Shown piece after piece: positions 1 through 7,436 of a stretch of 64,000 nt of DNA. The translations under genes and the position numbers were made by a program. How positions within the stretch are numbered: the first letter of the stretch is position 1; every line of letters begins with the position of its first letter. The stretch lies in assembly GCA_903822005.1 (NCBI GenBank), contig CAIJNL010000045.1:1-64000 (forward strand), in the 5' to 3' direction. Below the pieces are notes generated by a model that saw nothing but the letters and a program-made list of their open reading frames with translations, was not told where the DNA came from and searched no databases. This DNA comes from an uncultured Nitrospiraceae bacterium. GTDB taxonomy: Bacteria; Nitrospirota; Thermodesulfovibrionia; Thermodesulfovibrionales; Dissulfurispiraceae.

Positions 1-78
1 AGGGTTACTCATCATTGTGATATCATCGAAACAGGAAACGACAGTTGGAGAATAAAAACACGAAACTCTAAAAAATGA
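1..78 (+). CDS. istB: IstB-like IS21 helper ATPase, C-terminal end only
   Basis: This frame is open from the window edge to a TGA at 76-78. It encodes 25 residues including THHCDIIETGNDSW, which closely matches the usual C-terminal tail of IstB proteins. IstB is the AAA+ ATPase that helps the IstA transposase choose targets in IS21-family elements. The catalytic part lies outside the window, so completeness cannot be judged. The terminal repeats of the element follow directly after the stop. Confidence 0.7.
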   Translation, partial: RVTHHCDIIETGNDSWRIKTRNSKK

Positions 79-89
79 CCGTCCGGGGT

Positions 90-134
90 GGGTCAAAATT
101 GGACGCCGATGCCGGGTCAATATTCAATGCCGAT
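90..134 (+). repeat. Two imperfect 21-bp direct repeats of the IS21-type terminus
   Basis: Copies at 90-110 and 114-134 share GGGTCAA, ATT and GCCGAT and are offset by 24 bp. They lie between the istB stop and the point where the recombinase frame starts. Multiple terminal repeats that bind the transposase are a known property of IS21-family ends. Confidence 0.65.
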
Positions 135-145
135 CTACAGAAAGA

Positions 146-739
146 ATGAAAAAAGACGGCAAGGATAACTACAAGGTCAATTCTATGCTCAGAAGCCTAA
201 AGGCTTTGTTCAATTACGGCATAGACATTTACGACTTGCAGATGAAAAATCCTTGCACTAAATTAGATTTCTTTTCGGTGGTTATCAGCACAAAATATAT
301 CCCGACCGATCATGAAATCGAAGAAGTCAGAAACAAGCTAAGCGTTAAGCAAAGGATATTATTCGACTTCGTTGCCGAGACTGGAGCGAGAATAAACGAG
401 GGGGTAAGGTTCTTTAATAACCCGGAAATTAACGGCGACCTTATAACCCTATGGACAAGGAAGTCAAAGAACTCCGACCTAACTCCCCGGCATATTCCCA
501 AACCTGATATGCTAGACAGTATTGACCTTGAAGAAATGAAAAACGAGTGGACGACCTACCCCCGATTTTTAGAGGATTTAAACAAAGGGAAATGGAACTG
601 GCATAGTCTAAGGCATAGAATAGCTTCTAAGTGGGCCAACGGCGGCCTGACGACCCTAGAGATCATGAATAGACTCGGTCATAGCTCTTTAAAGGTAACT
701 CTTAACTACCTAAAGCTACTTGGCTATACCAGATTATAG
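146..739 (+). CDS. Tyrosine recombinase (phage-type integrase), N-terminally truncated
   Basis: The 197 residues contain the catalytic domain of a tyrosine recombinase: an Arg in ETGARINE (about residue 82), the HSLRH box (about 153-157), LGHSS (about 178) and a Tyr nucleophile in LNYLKL close to the end. The family is usually 300-400 residues long. Here the N-terminal arm-binding domain and much of the core-binding domain are missing, and the frame begins right after the IS21 terminus. The ATG at 146 is simply the first Met after the junction and is probably not a native start. The gene points at tRNA-Leu 80 bp downstream, the normal arrangement for an integrase beside its attachment site. 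It is most likely inactive. Confidence 0.8.
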   Translation: MKKDGKDNYKVNSMLRSLKALFNYGIDIYDLQMKNPCTKLDFFSVVISTKYIPTDHEIEEVRNKLSVKQRILFDFVAETGARINEGVRFFNNPEINGDLITLWTRKSKNSDLTPRHIPKPDMLDSIDLEEMKNEWTTYPRFLEDLNKGKWNWHSLRHRIASKWANGGLTTLEIMNRLGHSSLKVTLNYLKLLGYTRL

Positions 740-818
740 CCCATTTGTAGCCGGAATATGGAAGCCAACAAAAAAGGGATAGACAATAATCAGTCTAACC
801 CTTTCTTTTTAAAGAAAA

Positions 819-902
819 TGCCGGAGACGAGACTTGAACTCGTACGATGCAAGCATCGAGGGATTTTAAGTCCCTTGCGTCTGCCAGTTCCGCCACTCCG
901 GC
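819..902 (-). tRNA. tRNA-Leu (anticodon UAA)
   Basis: Read on the minus strand this is an 84-nt class II tRNA. It has a GCCGGAG/CTCCGGC acceptor stem, an AGGGA/TCCCT anticodon stem around the loop CTTAAAA (anticodon UAA at 866-868), a variable arm with a GATGC/GCATC stem, and a GAGTTCAAGTCTC T-arm. CCA is not encoded; the discriminator base is A at 819. The integrase fragment lies next to its 3' end, so this gene is the likely attachment site of the truncated element. Confidence 0.97.
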
Positions 903-971
903 TTAAAGATCAGCACTAATTAAGATACAAAAAAACCGCGGTTAATGCAACTTTTCTTATCGCACCTTGTT

Positions 972-1001
972 TTGCATCGCCTCTACAAAGTAGACTATAC
1001 A
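972..1001 (+). promoter_or_regulatory. Possible sigma-70 promoter for the DUF1189 gene
   Basis: TTGCAT (972-977) and TATACA (996-1001) are separated by 18 bp, about 20 bp upstream of the ATG at 1022. Match quality is moderate and the short leader leaves room for only a weak ribosome site. Confidence 0.35.
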
Positions 1002-1021
1002 TTAAAGTTTACGAGGCGAAG

Positions 1022-1801
1022 ATGAGAAAATTTAATATAATAGATCCCCTGTACATGTCTTTTTATTCAAAAGAGATCTACCAGGACGTGGCGCGCAACT
1101 GGTCTACGCGTCTCTGTCTGCTCTATCTGCTTTCCCTTACAGCCATATGCTGGATACCCGGGATAATCAGGCTCGACACCGACGTCACTTATTACATCGA
1201 TAATATTGTGCCCAAATATGTAGTCCAGATGCCGGTCATCGAGATATCAAAAGGCGAGGCCTCAATAAAAGAACCACAGCCCTATCTCATCAAAGAACCC
1301 GACAGCGGCGAGACGGCAATAATTATCGACACTACCGGCGCCACCAAATCGCTCGAAAATTCGACGGCCTTCATCCTGCTCACTAAAGACCGGCTGACGC
1401 TTAAAAAAGACAATAAAGAACGTACTGTGCTCGAGATGCATGATCTTGGAGATGTGACCATAACCAGGACCATGGCGTTTGAATGGCTTGAGGCATATAC
1501 CGAATGGTTCGGCATCATGGTATACCCGTTCGCGGTCATGCTGTCATACGCGTTCAGGATCATTCAGATCTTGCTCCTCGGAGTGGTCGGAGCAGTCGCG
1601 TCCAGAATCTTCAAGGTGGGTCTCGACTATCGCCTTCTGATAAGGATTTTTGCTGTGGCTGTTACGCCTCTCCTCATCTTCGACGCGTTGACAGGTTTCT
1701 TCAGGATCGACGTCCCCATGCCGCTGGTGGCTGATCTGATTCTGACAACAGGCTACCTGATCTTCGCCATCAGGTCGAGCGCAACTTCCGCCCAGGCATA
1801 A
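1022..1801 (+). CDS. DUF1189-family membrane protein
   Basis: A 259-residue protein with a short cytoplasmic N-terminus, a hydrophobic segment at about 32-50, a soluble loop of roughly 110 residues, and three or four hydrophobic segments from about 160 onward. The opening FNIIDPLYMSFYSKEIYQDV, followed by a membrane segment and a loop with Tyr-Val-Val-Gln-Met-Pro, is typical of DUF1189. No biochemical role is established for the family. It stands alone between tRNA-Leu and the convergent holin-like gene. The ATG is the first in-frame start. Confidence 0.75.
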   Translation: MRKFNIIDPLYMSFYSKEIYQDVARNWSTRLCLLYLLSLTAICWIPGIIRLDTDVTYYIDNIVPKYVVQMPVIEISKGEASIKEPQPYLIKEPDSGETAIIIDTTGATKSLENSTAFILLTKDRLTLKKDNKERTVLEMHDLGDVTITRTMAFEWLEAYTEWFGIMVYPFAVMLSYAFRIIQILLLGVVGAVASRIFKVGLDYRLLIRIFAVAVTPLLIFDALTGFFRIDVPMPLVADLILTTGYLIFAIRSSATSAQA

Positions 1802-1816
1802 GCAGCCCGGCAGCTG

Positions 1817-2179
1817 TTATCTTCTAAGCCCTGTTAGTGCAGTAAGCAGCATGCTGACAATGCTTATTACAAGCGCGCCGCCCAGGGCGGGCCAGAAGCC
1901 GCTGATATGCAGACCCATGTCAAGCGGACCCGACAAGGCCGCAGTAATCGCAAGCATTGCCGCATTTATCACCAGTGTAAAAACCCCGAGTGTAATGATA
2001 ATAATTGGAAATGTAAAAAACTGGACTATCGGCTTGATCAGGGCGTTCACAAAACCAAAGATGACCGCTATCAGGATTATCTTCCACCACTCACCCGTAA
2101 AGGTTATGCCCGAGATCAGCTTTATTGCAACGGCCAGCGAAAGGGCATTTATGGCAAGTCTGAGCAATAGTTGTTGCAT
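1817..2179 (-). CDS. Phage holin family 4-TM membrane protein
   Basis: A 120-residue, almost wholly hydrophobic protein with four predicted membrane helices. The pattern ALIKPIVQFFTFPIIIITLGVFTLVINAAML is characteristic of the small membrane family named holin superfamily IV (PF04020). Despite the name, members are common chromosomal genes with no phage around them, and there is no lysis cassette here. It lies 33 bp downstream of the LOG-family gene and is probably the last gene of that minus-strand operon. Confidence 0.8.
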   Translation of the reverse strand: MQQLLLRLAINALSLAVAIKLISGITFTGEWWKIILIAVIFGFVNALIKPIVQFFTFPIIIITLGVFTLVINAAMLAITAALSGPLDMGLHISGFWPALGGALVISIVSMLLTALTGLRR

Positions 2180-2212
2180 GGCTTTACCCCCCGCATTAAG
2201 AAATGGTTCATA

Positions 2213-2884
2213 CTATCTCTTGTCATAATCAGGCGGCCTGTCGGCAGATGAGACGGCCGCATACTGCATAAATATCCTGCCTATATCGGCCGAGTCGTCA
2301 ACAACATGAAACAGTTCAGTATCTTTTTTATCTATGACACCGCGATCAACAAGCACCCCTTTGATCCAGTCAATGAGGCCCATCCAGTATGACCTGTCAT
2401 ACATAACTATCGGGAAATCCGCGATCTTCCTGGTCTGAACAAGGGTCAGCGCCTCAAAGAACTCATCGAGGGTGCCGAAACCGCCGGGGAAGATCACAAA
2501 GCCTGTGGAGTATTTAACAAACATTAACTTCCTCACAAAGAAATATCTGAAGTTCAGGCTGATGTCCTGATAAGGGTTTGCCCTTTGCTCATTGGGAAGT
2601 TCGATGTTCAGGCCGACTGATTTGCTCTTTCCCATCTTCGCCCCTTTGTTCGCGGCCTCCATGATGCCGGGGCCGCCGCCGGTAATGATCGAAAAGCCGA
2701 GATTTGAGAGCATCGCACAGACCTTTACCGCATCGTCGTAATAATTCGATGTCTCGTCAAAACGCGCCCCGCCGAAAACACTTATGGCCGGCCCGAGGTT
2801 ATAAAGAGACTCGAAGCCTTCGACAAGTTCTGACTGGATCCTGAAGACCCGCCATGTCTCTGATTTTTTTAAGTCCTCTATCAT
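2213..2884 (-). CDS. LOG-family (TIGR00730) Rossmann-fold nucleotide hydrolase
   Basis: A 223-residue protein with the two diagnostic motifs of the family: GGGPGIMEAANKGA (about residues 69-82) and PGGFGTLDEFFEAL (about 133-146). The PGGxGTxxE motif forms the active site of cytokinin-riboside-5'-monophosphate phosphoribohydrolases, which split the base from a nucleoside monophosphate. In bacteria of this type the physiological substrate is not known. Its start overlaps the stop of rmuC by 4 bp, indicating translational coupling. Confidence 0.85.
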   Translation of the reverse strand: MIEDLKKSETWRVFRIQSELVEGFESLYNLGPAISVFGGARFDETSNYYDDAVKVCAMLSNLGFSIITGGGPGIMEAANKGAKMGKSKSVGLNIELPNEQRANPYQDISLNFRYFFVRKLMFVKYSTGFVIFPGGFGTLDEFFEALTLVQTRKIADFPIVMYDRSYWMGLIDWIKGVLVDRGVIDKKDTELFHVVDDSADIGRIFMQYAAVSSADRPPDYDKR

Positions 2885-4179
2885 AACAGCCTCCCTGTAT
2901 CTTCGGGCTTCCTGAATTCAGCAGCGAGATAGGCGCTCGATTTCGGGGCCTGATCGACTTCTTCAGGGGAATCTACTTCTTTGGCGCTCGAAATGCCTAA
3001 ATCCCTGAACTTCCTGATTGAAGGGATCAGCCTTGTCTCCATCGAACGCACGCCGTCATTGTATGAGCCTACGGCCTTGCGGAGAGAATCACCGGTCTTC
3101 GCAAAATGTTCAATGACGATCGCAAACCTTTCATAAAGGTCTTTGCCGAGGCGGTTGACCTCCTGCGCGCTCTTGGTGACCTGCTCCTGCTGCCAGCCAT
3201 AGGCCACGGCCTTGAGCAGGGCAATAAAGGTGGTCGGGGTGGCCAGCACTACCTTTTTCAGGCTGCCGTCCTCAATGAGCCGGGGATCATGCTCAAGTGC
3301 GGCGCTGAAAAAAGATTCACCCGGCAGGTACATAACTACCAGCTCGGGCGACTGAGGGAACTGGTCCCAGTATGCCTTGGAGCTGAGAGAATTCATATGG
3401 TTTCTTATCTGCGCTATATAGTTGACAATGCCGCGCTTCCTCTCTTCCTCGGAGCCTGCCGACAGCGCGTTAAGATAGGCATCAACCGGCGCCTTGGCAT
3501 CAACAACAATCTCCCGTCCGTTCGGCAGACGCACTATCATGTCGGGCCGCAGTCTGCCGGCCTCTGCAGATACCGACTCCTGTTCATAGAAATCGCAATA
3601 GGCGGTCATCCCTGCGAGCTCGGCAACACGCTTCAGCCCGAGTTCACCCCACGATCCGCTCACTTTAGGCCTGCGCAGGGCCGTCACCAGGTTATGCGTC
3701 TCCTGCTGAAGCCTGTCCTGCATTCCGGAGAGACTGCGGATTTGCTCGGAAAGACTGCCGTGGGACTTATGCCTGTTGTCCTCCATCTCTTTGATCTGAA
3801 GCTCATAACGTCTCAGCATCTCCTGCAGCGGCTGTATTGTAGCGTCGATGGACGTCTGGTGCTTGCCGAGTTTGCCCTCTGTCTCGACAACAACCCTGCC
3901 CAGATGTTCGGACGCGAGGCGCAGGAAATCTTCGCTGCTGCTCTTGAGCGCCGCAGACGAAAGCGCGTTAAAGGTGTCCGTCATTTCGGTCTTAAGTGCT
4001 GCCGAGCGGGACCTCTCATCATCCCTTTGCTGTTCCGCTGCCCCGGCCCTGGCTTCAAGTATTGCCTGTGCGGCCTTGAAGCGCGAGCCCACTATAATCC
4101 AGACCAGGAAAGCCCCGACCGCAAAACCGGCAAGCGCAGCCGCAATAATAAATGCTGTTTCTGTCATTGCGCGCTCCAT
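2881..4179 (-). CDS. rmuC: DNA recombination protein RmuC
   Basis: A 432-residue protein with one N-terminal membrane helix (about residues 8-30), a long coiled coil (about 35-150) and a C-terminal nuclease-like domain carrying VVDAKAPVDAYLNAL. This is the standard RmuC layout. RmuC limits recombination at inverted repeats, and its domain belongs to the PD-(D/E)XK superfamily, where the Asp and the Lys of DAK are likely catalytic. The N-terminal start (MERAMTETAF) overlaps the preceding GroES-like gene by 16 bp; starting at the second Met would shorten this to 4 bp. Confidence 0.9.
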   Translation of the reverse strand: MERAMTETAFIIAAALAGFAVGAFLVWIIVGSRFKAAQAILEARAGAAEQQRDDERSRSAALKTEMTDTFNALSSAALKSSSEDFLRLASEHLGRVVVETEGKLGKHQTSIDATIQPLQEMLRRYELQIKEMEDNRHKSHGSLSEQIRSLSGMQDRLQQETHNLVTALRRPKVSGSWGELGLKRVAELAGMTAYCDFYEQESVSAEAGRLRPDMIVRLPNGREIVVDAKAPVDAYLNALSAGSEEERKRGIVNYIAQIRNHMNSLSSKAYWDQFPQSPELVVMYLPGESFFSAALEHDPRLIEDGSLKKVVLATPTTFIALLKAVAYGWQQEQVTKSAQEVNRLGKDLYERFAIVIEHFAKTGDSLRKAVGSYNDGVRSMETRLIPSIRKFRDLGISSAKEVDSPEEVDQAPKSSAYLAAEFRKPEDTGRLL

Positions 4180-4550
4180 TCTTCGGTAGAGAGTTCGGTG
4201 CGCAGAAGGGCGAGTATGGCTGAATGCGGCACGATGAGATATTTCTTGTTCTCAAATTCTATTTCTATCGCTGCGTCCCTGAGAAATATCGCGTAGTCGC
4301 CCTCGAGCGCCTGCAACGGGACGAATTTGAGTTCCTCTCTTCTTTTGGATGACCAGGGCTCATCGATTACTGAATTGGGATCACTCACCGGATAGCCCGG
4401 TCCGACCTTCACAATATATCCACTCTGGACCTTGTCTTTTTCCTTGACAGTTGGGGGGAGGTATAGCCCGGCTGTAGTCCGCTCCCTGCTTTCGTCAAGC
4501 TCTACAAGTACGCGGTCGCCTATTACTATGAGGTTCTTTTTTGCTTTCAT
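4164..4550 (-). CDS. GroES-like co-chaperonin family protein
   Basis: A 128-residue protein beginning KKNLIVIGDRVLVELDESRE followed by TTAGLYLPP, matching the start of the Cpn10/GroES beta-barrel. It ends with a segment like GroES strand 8 (KKYLIVPHSAILALL). It is about 30 residues longer than classical GroES, has an insert rich in Ser, Lys and Arg, and no groEL is adjacent. It is therefore better called a GroES paralogue than the housekeeping GroES. It is probably the first gene of the minus-strand unit that continues through rmuC and the LOG-family gene. Confidence 0.75.
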   Translation of the reverse strand: MKAKKNLIVIGDRVLVELDESRERTTAGLYLPPTVKEKDKVQSGYIVKVGPGYPVSDPNSVIDEPWSSKRREELKFVPLQALEGDYAIFLRDAAIEIEFENKKYLIVPHSAILALLRTELSTEEWSAQ

Positions 4551-4615
4551 GACAGGTATTTTAAACTATTTCGGGGCCAGAGACAAAACATCTGCAAATT
4601 ATCAGCAATCGAAAA

Positions 4616-4897
4616 TCAGCAATAACGCCAGCCCTCGACTATGAGCCTTTTGAATCCGAGGAAGGACGACACCTCAATGCTGAGTTCAATCCCCGCAATG
4701 ACCCTGGGCAGATAAACCATTATACCGTCCATATCTACAACGATGTAGGCATCAAGATTTGGTGGAGGACCTATCCGGACAGTCGGGCTTTCCTGAAAGT
4801 CAAAACAGCAGGTTGCTATGGCCTTGGGCAGGTCCAGGAAGACCGTGTTGCCCTGCTTTCTTATGATTTCAGCCGCCTCAGGAGATACGCTAATCAT
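4616..4897 (-). CDS. Small CC-motif protein (CC/Se-motif-like)
   Basis: A 93-residue protein starting MISVSPEAAEIIRKQGNTV with an adjacent Cys pair in AIATCCFDF (about residues 29-30) and ending in Cys. The size, N-terminal pattern and CC pair resemble the small proteins annotated as CC/Se motif family, in which some members carry selenocysteine at the second position. Both positions are ordinary Cys here. No function is known. It lies upstream of the GroES-like gene and divergent from truA. Confidence 0.5.
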   Translation of the reverse strand: MISVSPEAAEIIRKQGNTVFLDLPKAIATCCFDFQESPTVRIGPPPNLDAYIVVDMDGIMVYLPRVIAGIELSIEVSSFLGFKRLIVEGWRYC

Positions 4898-5018
4898 AAT
4901 AATATATTAAACTTTACGGCATGCTCCTGTCGACTCAGGATAGCCGCGGAAAATACCGCCAGCCTGTGATCGGCAAACCACTGTCCAATTCAGCCGCTTT
5001 TTGAGGTAAACTAATCAG

Positions 5019-5810
5019 ATGCGGAACATCAGGATGTTGATCCAGTACGACGGAACGGATTACAGCGGCTGGCAGGTGCAACCCATAGGTGTCACCATCC
5101 AGGGACTTCTCGAGGAATCTCTGGCTGTAATCACGGGGGAAAGGGTCGAAGTAATAGCTGCCGGAAGGACAGACGCGGGCGTACATGCGCTGGGGCAATG
5201 CGCTAACTTCAAGACAGCATCTCTGCTTGCTCCCGGAGTACTGCGTGACGCGCTTAACGCGCACCTGCCGCCTGATATCAGGATAATGCGGGCCGAAGAA
5301 GCGGATGAATCATTTAACGCGCGTTTCTCGGCCACGGGCAAATCTTATGTCTACATCATCTCAACCGGACGCATAATTTCGCCGTTCCTGAACAGATATC
5401 TCTGGCGTCTGCCCTATAGCCTGAATCTGGATGCAATGCGCGCTGCCGCAGTGCATCTAACAGGCACTCATGATTTTTCGGCCTTCAGGGGAAGCGGCTG
5501 CGGGGCCAAAACCTCGGTGCGGACAATCAGTTCAGCCTCTATTGATGCAAAGACTGCCATAGAATTCATGACCCTGAAGATGGAAGGGGATTTCATTATA
5601 TTCAGGTTTGAAGGTGACGCCTTCCTGCGCCATATGGTGAGAAATATGGTCGGAACACTTGTAGATGTTGGCCGAGGGAAGATAGAACCCGCTGATATTG
5701 CGCGGATTCTCGACACCTGCGACAGAAAGTGCGCAGGGCCGACAGCACCTGCGCAGGGGCTTTTTCTTGAGCGGATCAATTATCCATTCAGTAGCAGGTA
5801 CCCGGTTTGA
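5019..5810 (+). CDS. truA: tRNA pseudouridine(38-40) synthase TruA
   Basis: A 263-residue protein of normal length. It opens with IRMLIQYDGTDYSGWQVQP and carries GRTDAGVHA with the catalytic Asp at residue 52, plus the conserved FLRHMVRNMVGTLVDVGRG near the C-terminus. TruA converts uridines 38-40 of the tRNA anticodon arm to pseudouridine. It is a single plus-strand gene between two minus-strand groups. Confidence 0.97.
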   Translation: MRNIRMLIQYDGTDYSGWQVQPIGVTIQGLLEESLAVITGERVEVIAAGRTDAGVHALGQCANFKTASLLAPGVLRDALNAHLPPDIRIMRAEEADESFNARFSATGKSYVYIISTGRIISPFLNRYLWRLPYSLNLDAMRAAAVHLTGTHDFSAFRGSGCGAKTSVRTISSASIDAKTAIEFMTLKMEGDFIIFRFEGDAFLRHMVRNMVGTLVDVGRGKIEPADIARILDTCDRKCAGPTAPAQGLFLERINYPFSSRYPV

Positions 5811-5853
5811 AAAGGAGGTGTCCTTTGCTTTCCCTGCATGCAGTAAGAATTAA

Positions 5854-6120
5854 TCAGTTTTTCAAATTGCGATAGAAATTCTCATGTGGGCCAAGCGCAC
5901 GCAAAGTGAGAATTTCCTTATCATATTCATAGGCCAGTAAAAACAATTGATTTAAAACCTGGAATTTGTAAACTCTGATACCTGCCAAATCATCTTTTTT
6001 TGCTTCGCCTTCCAATGGGTCATTAATAATTTTCTTTATAGCAGTGTTTACTGCATCAAGTTCGTTGTCATGAAGCCGCTTGTACGCGCGTTTGAATTCA
6101 CCCTTTTGCGATATAATCAT
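5854..6120 (-). CDS. RelE/ParE-superfamily toxin
   Basis: An 88-residue basic protein. The start EFKRAYKRLHDNELDAVNTAIKKI, the central LAGIRVYKFQVLNQLFLLAYEYD and the closing LRALGPHENFYRNLKN match the RelE-like fold, with the usual His-Glu-Asn-Phe-Tyr end. RelE-type toxins cleave mRNA on the ribosome; ParE types inhibit gyrase, and sequence alone does not separate them here, although the His/Tyr end favours RelE. The start overlaps the antitoxin stop by 4 bp. Confidence 0.85.
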   Translation of the reverse strand: MIISQKGEFKRAYKRLHDNELDAVNTAIKKIINDPLEGEAKKDDLAGIRVYKFQVLNQLFLLAYEYDKEILTLRALGPHENFYRNLKN

Positions 6121-6329
6121 TTACTGCGAAATTCAAACGGCTCGGAAGATTGCCCCTCTGAAGCCAGGATAGACTTAATAAACTCAATTGGCAGATCAGG
6201 GTTGTCCAAAGCGGCCTTGCCAATTTTAGCCCAATATTGAACTTGCAGGGGTGCAGTCCGGGATTCTGCCCTTGCGGTAGTTTCAGCCTGCTTATAAAGC
6301 TTATCATCAATTCTAATAGCTACACTCAT
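6117..6329 (-). CDS. ParD-like antitoxin
   Basis: A 70-residue protein with an N-terminal ribbon-helix-helix-like segment (SVAIRIDDKLYKQAETTARAE) and a variable C-terminal tail for toxin binding. The RTAPLQVQYWAKIGKAALDNPDLP segment is typical of small ParD-like antitoxins. It precedes and overlaps the toxin by 4 bp, as in most type II toxin-antitoxin operons. A perfect 17-bp inverted repeat just upstream is the likely autoregulatory operator. Confidence 0.8.
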   Translation of the reverse strand: MSVAIRIDDKLYKQAETTARAESRTAPLQVQYWAKIGKAALDNPDLPIEFIKSILASEGQSSEPFEFRSK

Positions 6330-6343
6330 AATTATCCCCTCCC

Positions 6344-6388
6344 TGTATTGTAATTATTATAGCATTCAGCAATAATAATTACAATACA
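6344..6388. promoter_or_regulatory. Perfect 17-bp inverted repeat upstream of the toxin-antitoxin pair (candidate operator)
   Basis: TGTATTGTAATTATTAT at 6344-6360 is repeated exactly in reverse complement at 6372-6388, with an 11-bp spacer. It begins 14 bp upstream of the antitoxin start. Type II antitoxins with a ribbon-helix-helix domain usually bind such palindromes to repress their own operon. It is AT-rich and not followed by a T run, so a terminator is less likely. Confidence 0.6.
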
Positions 6389-6527
6389 TCAAGTTTAACG
6401 CATTAACTGTCTGATTATTTTGGGAATTATAACATTTCCGATATTAGTAAATCTGCGGATAATCAGTAGCGCGCTCGCGAATTTATGGCCGTTCAAAGGC
6501 CGCTAACCTTGCCGGCAGGTCAAGTTA

Positions 6528-6556
6528 CAAAAAAACCGCCGGCATCTGACCGGCGG
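6528..6556 (-). terminator. Rho-independent terminator of the rpsB-frr-dksA-like operon
   Basis: On the minus strand, a 7-bp GC-only stem (CCGCCGG/CCGGCGG, 6536-6542 with 6550-6556) and a 7-nt loop are followed by seven T residues. It lies 28 bp after the stop of the DksA-like gene. Confidence 0.85.
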
Positions 6557-6583
6557 GTTGCAGTTTCTTCTATAGTCTATGAT

Positions 6584-7240
6584 TTATAAAGTCCCGCTGT
6601 CCCTCTCCACTTTTTCCCTCATCTCGCGTTCCTCCTGGCAATCCCTGCACGCGATGGCAAAAGGCATGATCATAAGCCGCTCAACGCTGATCTCGTCTCC
6701 GCACTCATCACATGTGCCGTAGGTCCCTTCATCAAACTTTCTCAGGGCAATATCTATCTTCTGGAGCGTTTCCCTGTGGGTGCTCAGCTGTTTGAGATTG
6801 ATGTCCTCGGCAAGGTCGACCACCGAAAGATCTCCCTCATCGAGCACGGTCTCCACAAGCTGTCTTTTTTCACCTGCAACATACTTTTTGATCTCGGTCT
6901 GGCTCTCTTTTATGATCTCCTGCCTCTTTTGTAAAAGGAGCTTTCTCAAACGTTCGTTGCGTTCCGTACCCGGTTCCTGTTCAGCCTTGCTCTTTTCTTT
7001 TGTCGTCACTGCCTTTATCGGTGCCTTCGCTTTCGTAATTGATTTCGCTTTCGCCACAGGCGCAGCTTTTGGTTTAGCTTTGAGCTTGTTTGCGGCCGCG
7101 GCCCTCGGTTTCACCCTGGGGGCGACCTTTGGTTTTGCCTTCAAAACAGTCTTGGTCTTGACAGCAGGCTTTGCTTTCAGTCCGGACTTTTTCTGCAATC
7201 TGGTCTTTGGTTTAGTCTTTTTCTGAACCTTGCCGGCCAT
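6584..7240 (-). CDS. TraR/DksA-family zinc-finger protein with a long histone-H1-like Lys/Ala/Pro tail
   Basis: A 218-residue protein in two parts. Residues 1-100 are low-complexity Lys/Ala/Pro repeats (KAKP, KAKA, KPK), like histone H1 or AlgP tails. Residues 105-215 form a DksA-like coiled coil followed by a four-Cys zinc finger (CDEC about residue 176 and CRDC about 197). DksA-type proteins bind the RNA polymerase secondary channel and tune transcription. The tail should bind nucleic acid or acidic surfaces, but its role is unknown. It lies 54 bp behind a 46-residue ORF downstream of frr, in what looks like one operon with ribosomal genes. Confidence 0.85.
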   Translation of the reverse strand: MAGKVQKKTKPKTRLQKKSGLKAKPAVKTKTVLKAKPKVAPRVKPRAAAANKLKAKPKAAPVAKAKSITKAKAPIKAVTTKEKSKAEQEPGTERNERLRKLLLQKRQEIIKESQTEIKKYVAGEKRQLVETVLDEGDLSVVDLAEDINLKQLSTHRETLQKIDIALRKFDEGTYGTCDECGDEISVERLMIMPFAIACRDCQEEREMREKVERDSGTL

Positions 7241-7294
7241 ATATTCCCTCCGGGTAAAAAGGCTGCCTGTTTATCGCCATTATTGCGGCAGTCC

Positions 7295-7435
7295 TTATTT
7301 ATCTGAATCTGCGGTTTCCTCTTTATATACTTCCGTAATGTTCCTGACCCTGATGCCGGCCTGTTCGAGGGCTTTCTGCACCTCGGAGGGCTTGGCGTCA
7401 ACCACCTTGAGAATATAATTCAGATTGACCGCCAT
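7295..7435 (-). CDS. 46-residue protein of unknown function directly after frr
   Basis: The ATG at 7435 lies 1 bp after the frr stop and has a good ribosome site (GGAGG, 6 bp upstream, inside the frr end). The product begins MAVNLNYILKVVDAKPSEVQ and ends ETADSDK. It is charged and predicted helical, with no membrane segment. The segment VDAKPSEVQKALEQAGIRV looks like a small helical UBA-like or winged module, but I cannot assign a family. Position and spacing suggest co-translation with frr. Confidence 0.6.
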   Translation of the reverse strand: MAVNLNYILKVVDAKPSEVQKALEQAGIRVRNITEVYKEETADSDK

Positions 7436-7436
7436 A

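Larger units (their letters stand above)
1..140 (+). mobile_element. 3' end of an IS21-family insertion sequence
   Basis: The window opens inside an insertion sequence. The first 78 bases encode the last 25 codons of an IstB-type helper ATPase. They are followed by two imperfect 21-bp direct repeats starting at 90 and 114, both of the form GGTCAA-ATT-A-GCCGAT. Repeated blocks of this kind are known at the ends of IS21-family elements. The element seems to stop near 140, where a tyrosine recombinase reading frame begins abruptly. The exact terminal base and any target duplication cannot be fixed without the other end of the element. Confidence 0.75.

Noticed and set aside
1817-2179. Phage remnant suggested by the holin family name
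   Set aside because: PF04020 members are common chromosomal membrane proteins; no lysin or other phage gene is nearby.
3106-4296. 396-residue plus-strand frame
   Set aside because: It lies antisense to rmuC. The rmuC frame has all family motifs, so this is a shadow frame.
6098-6310. 70-residue frame overlapping the antitoxin
   Set aside because: Same strand, other frame; the antitoxin frame has the ribbon-helix-helix pattern and the 4-bp overlap with the toxin.
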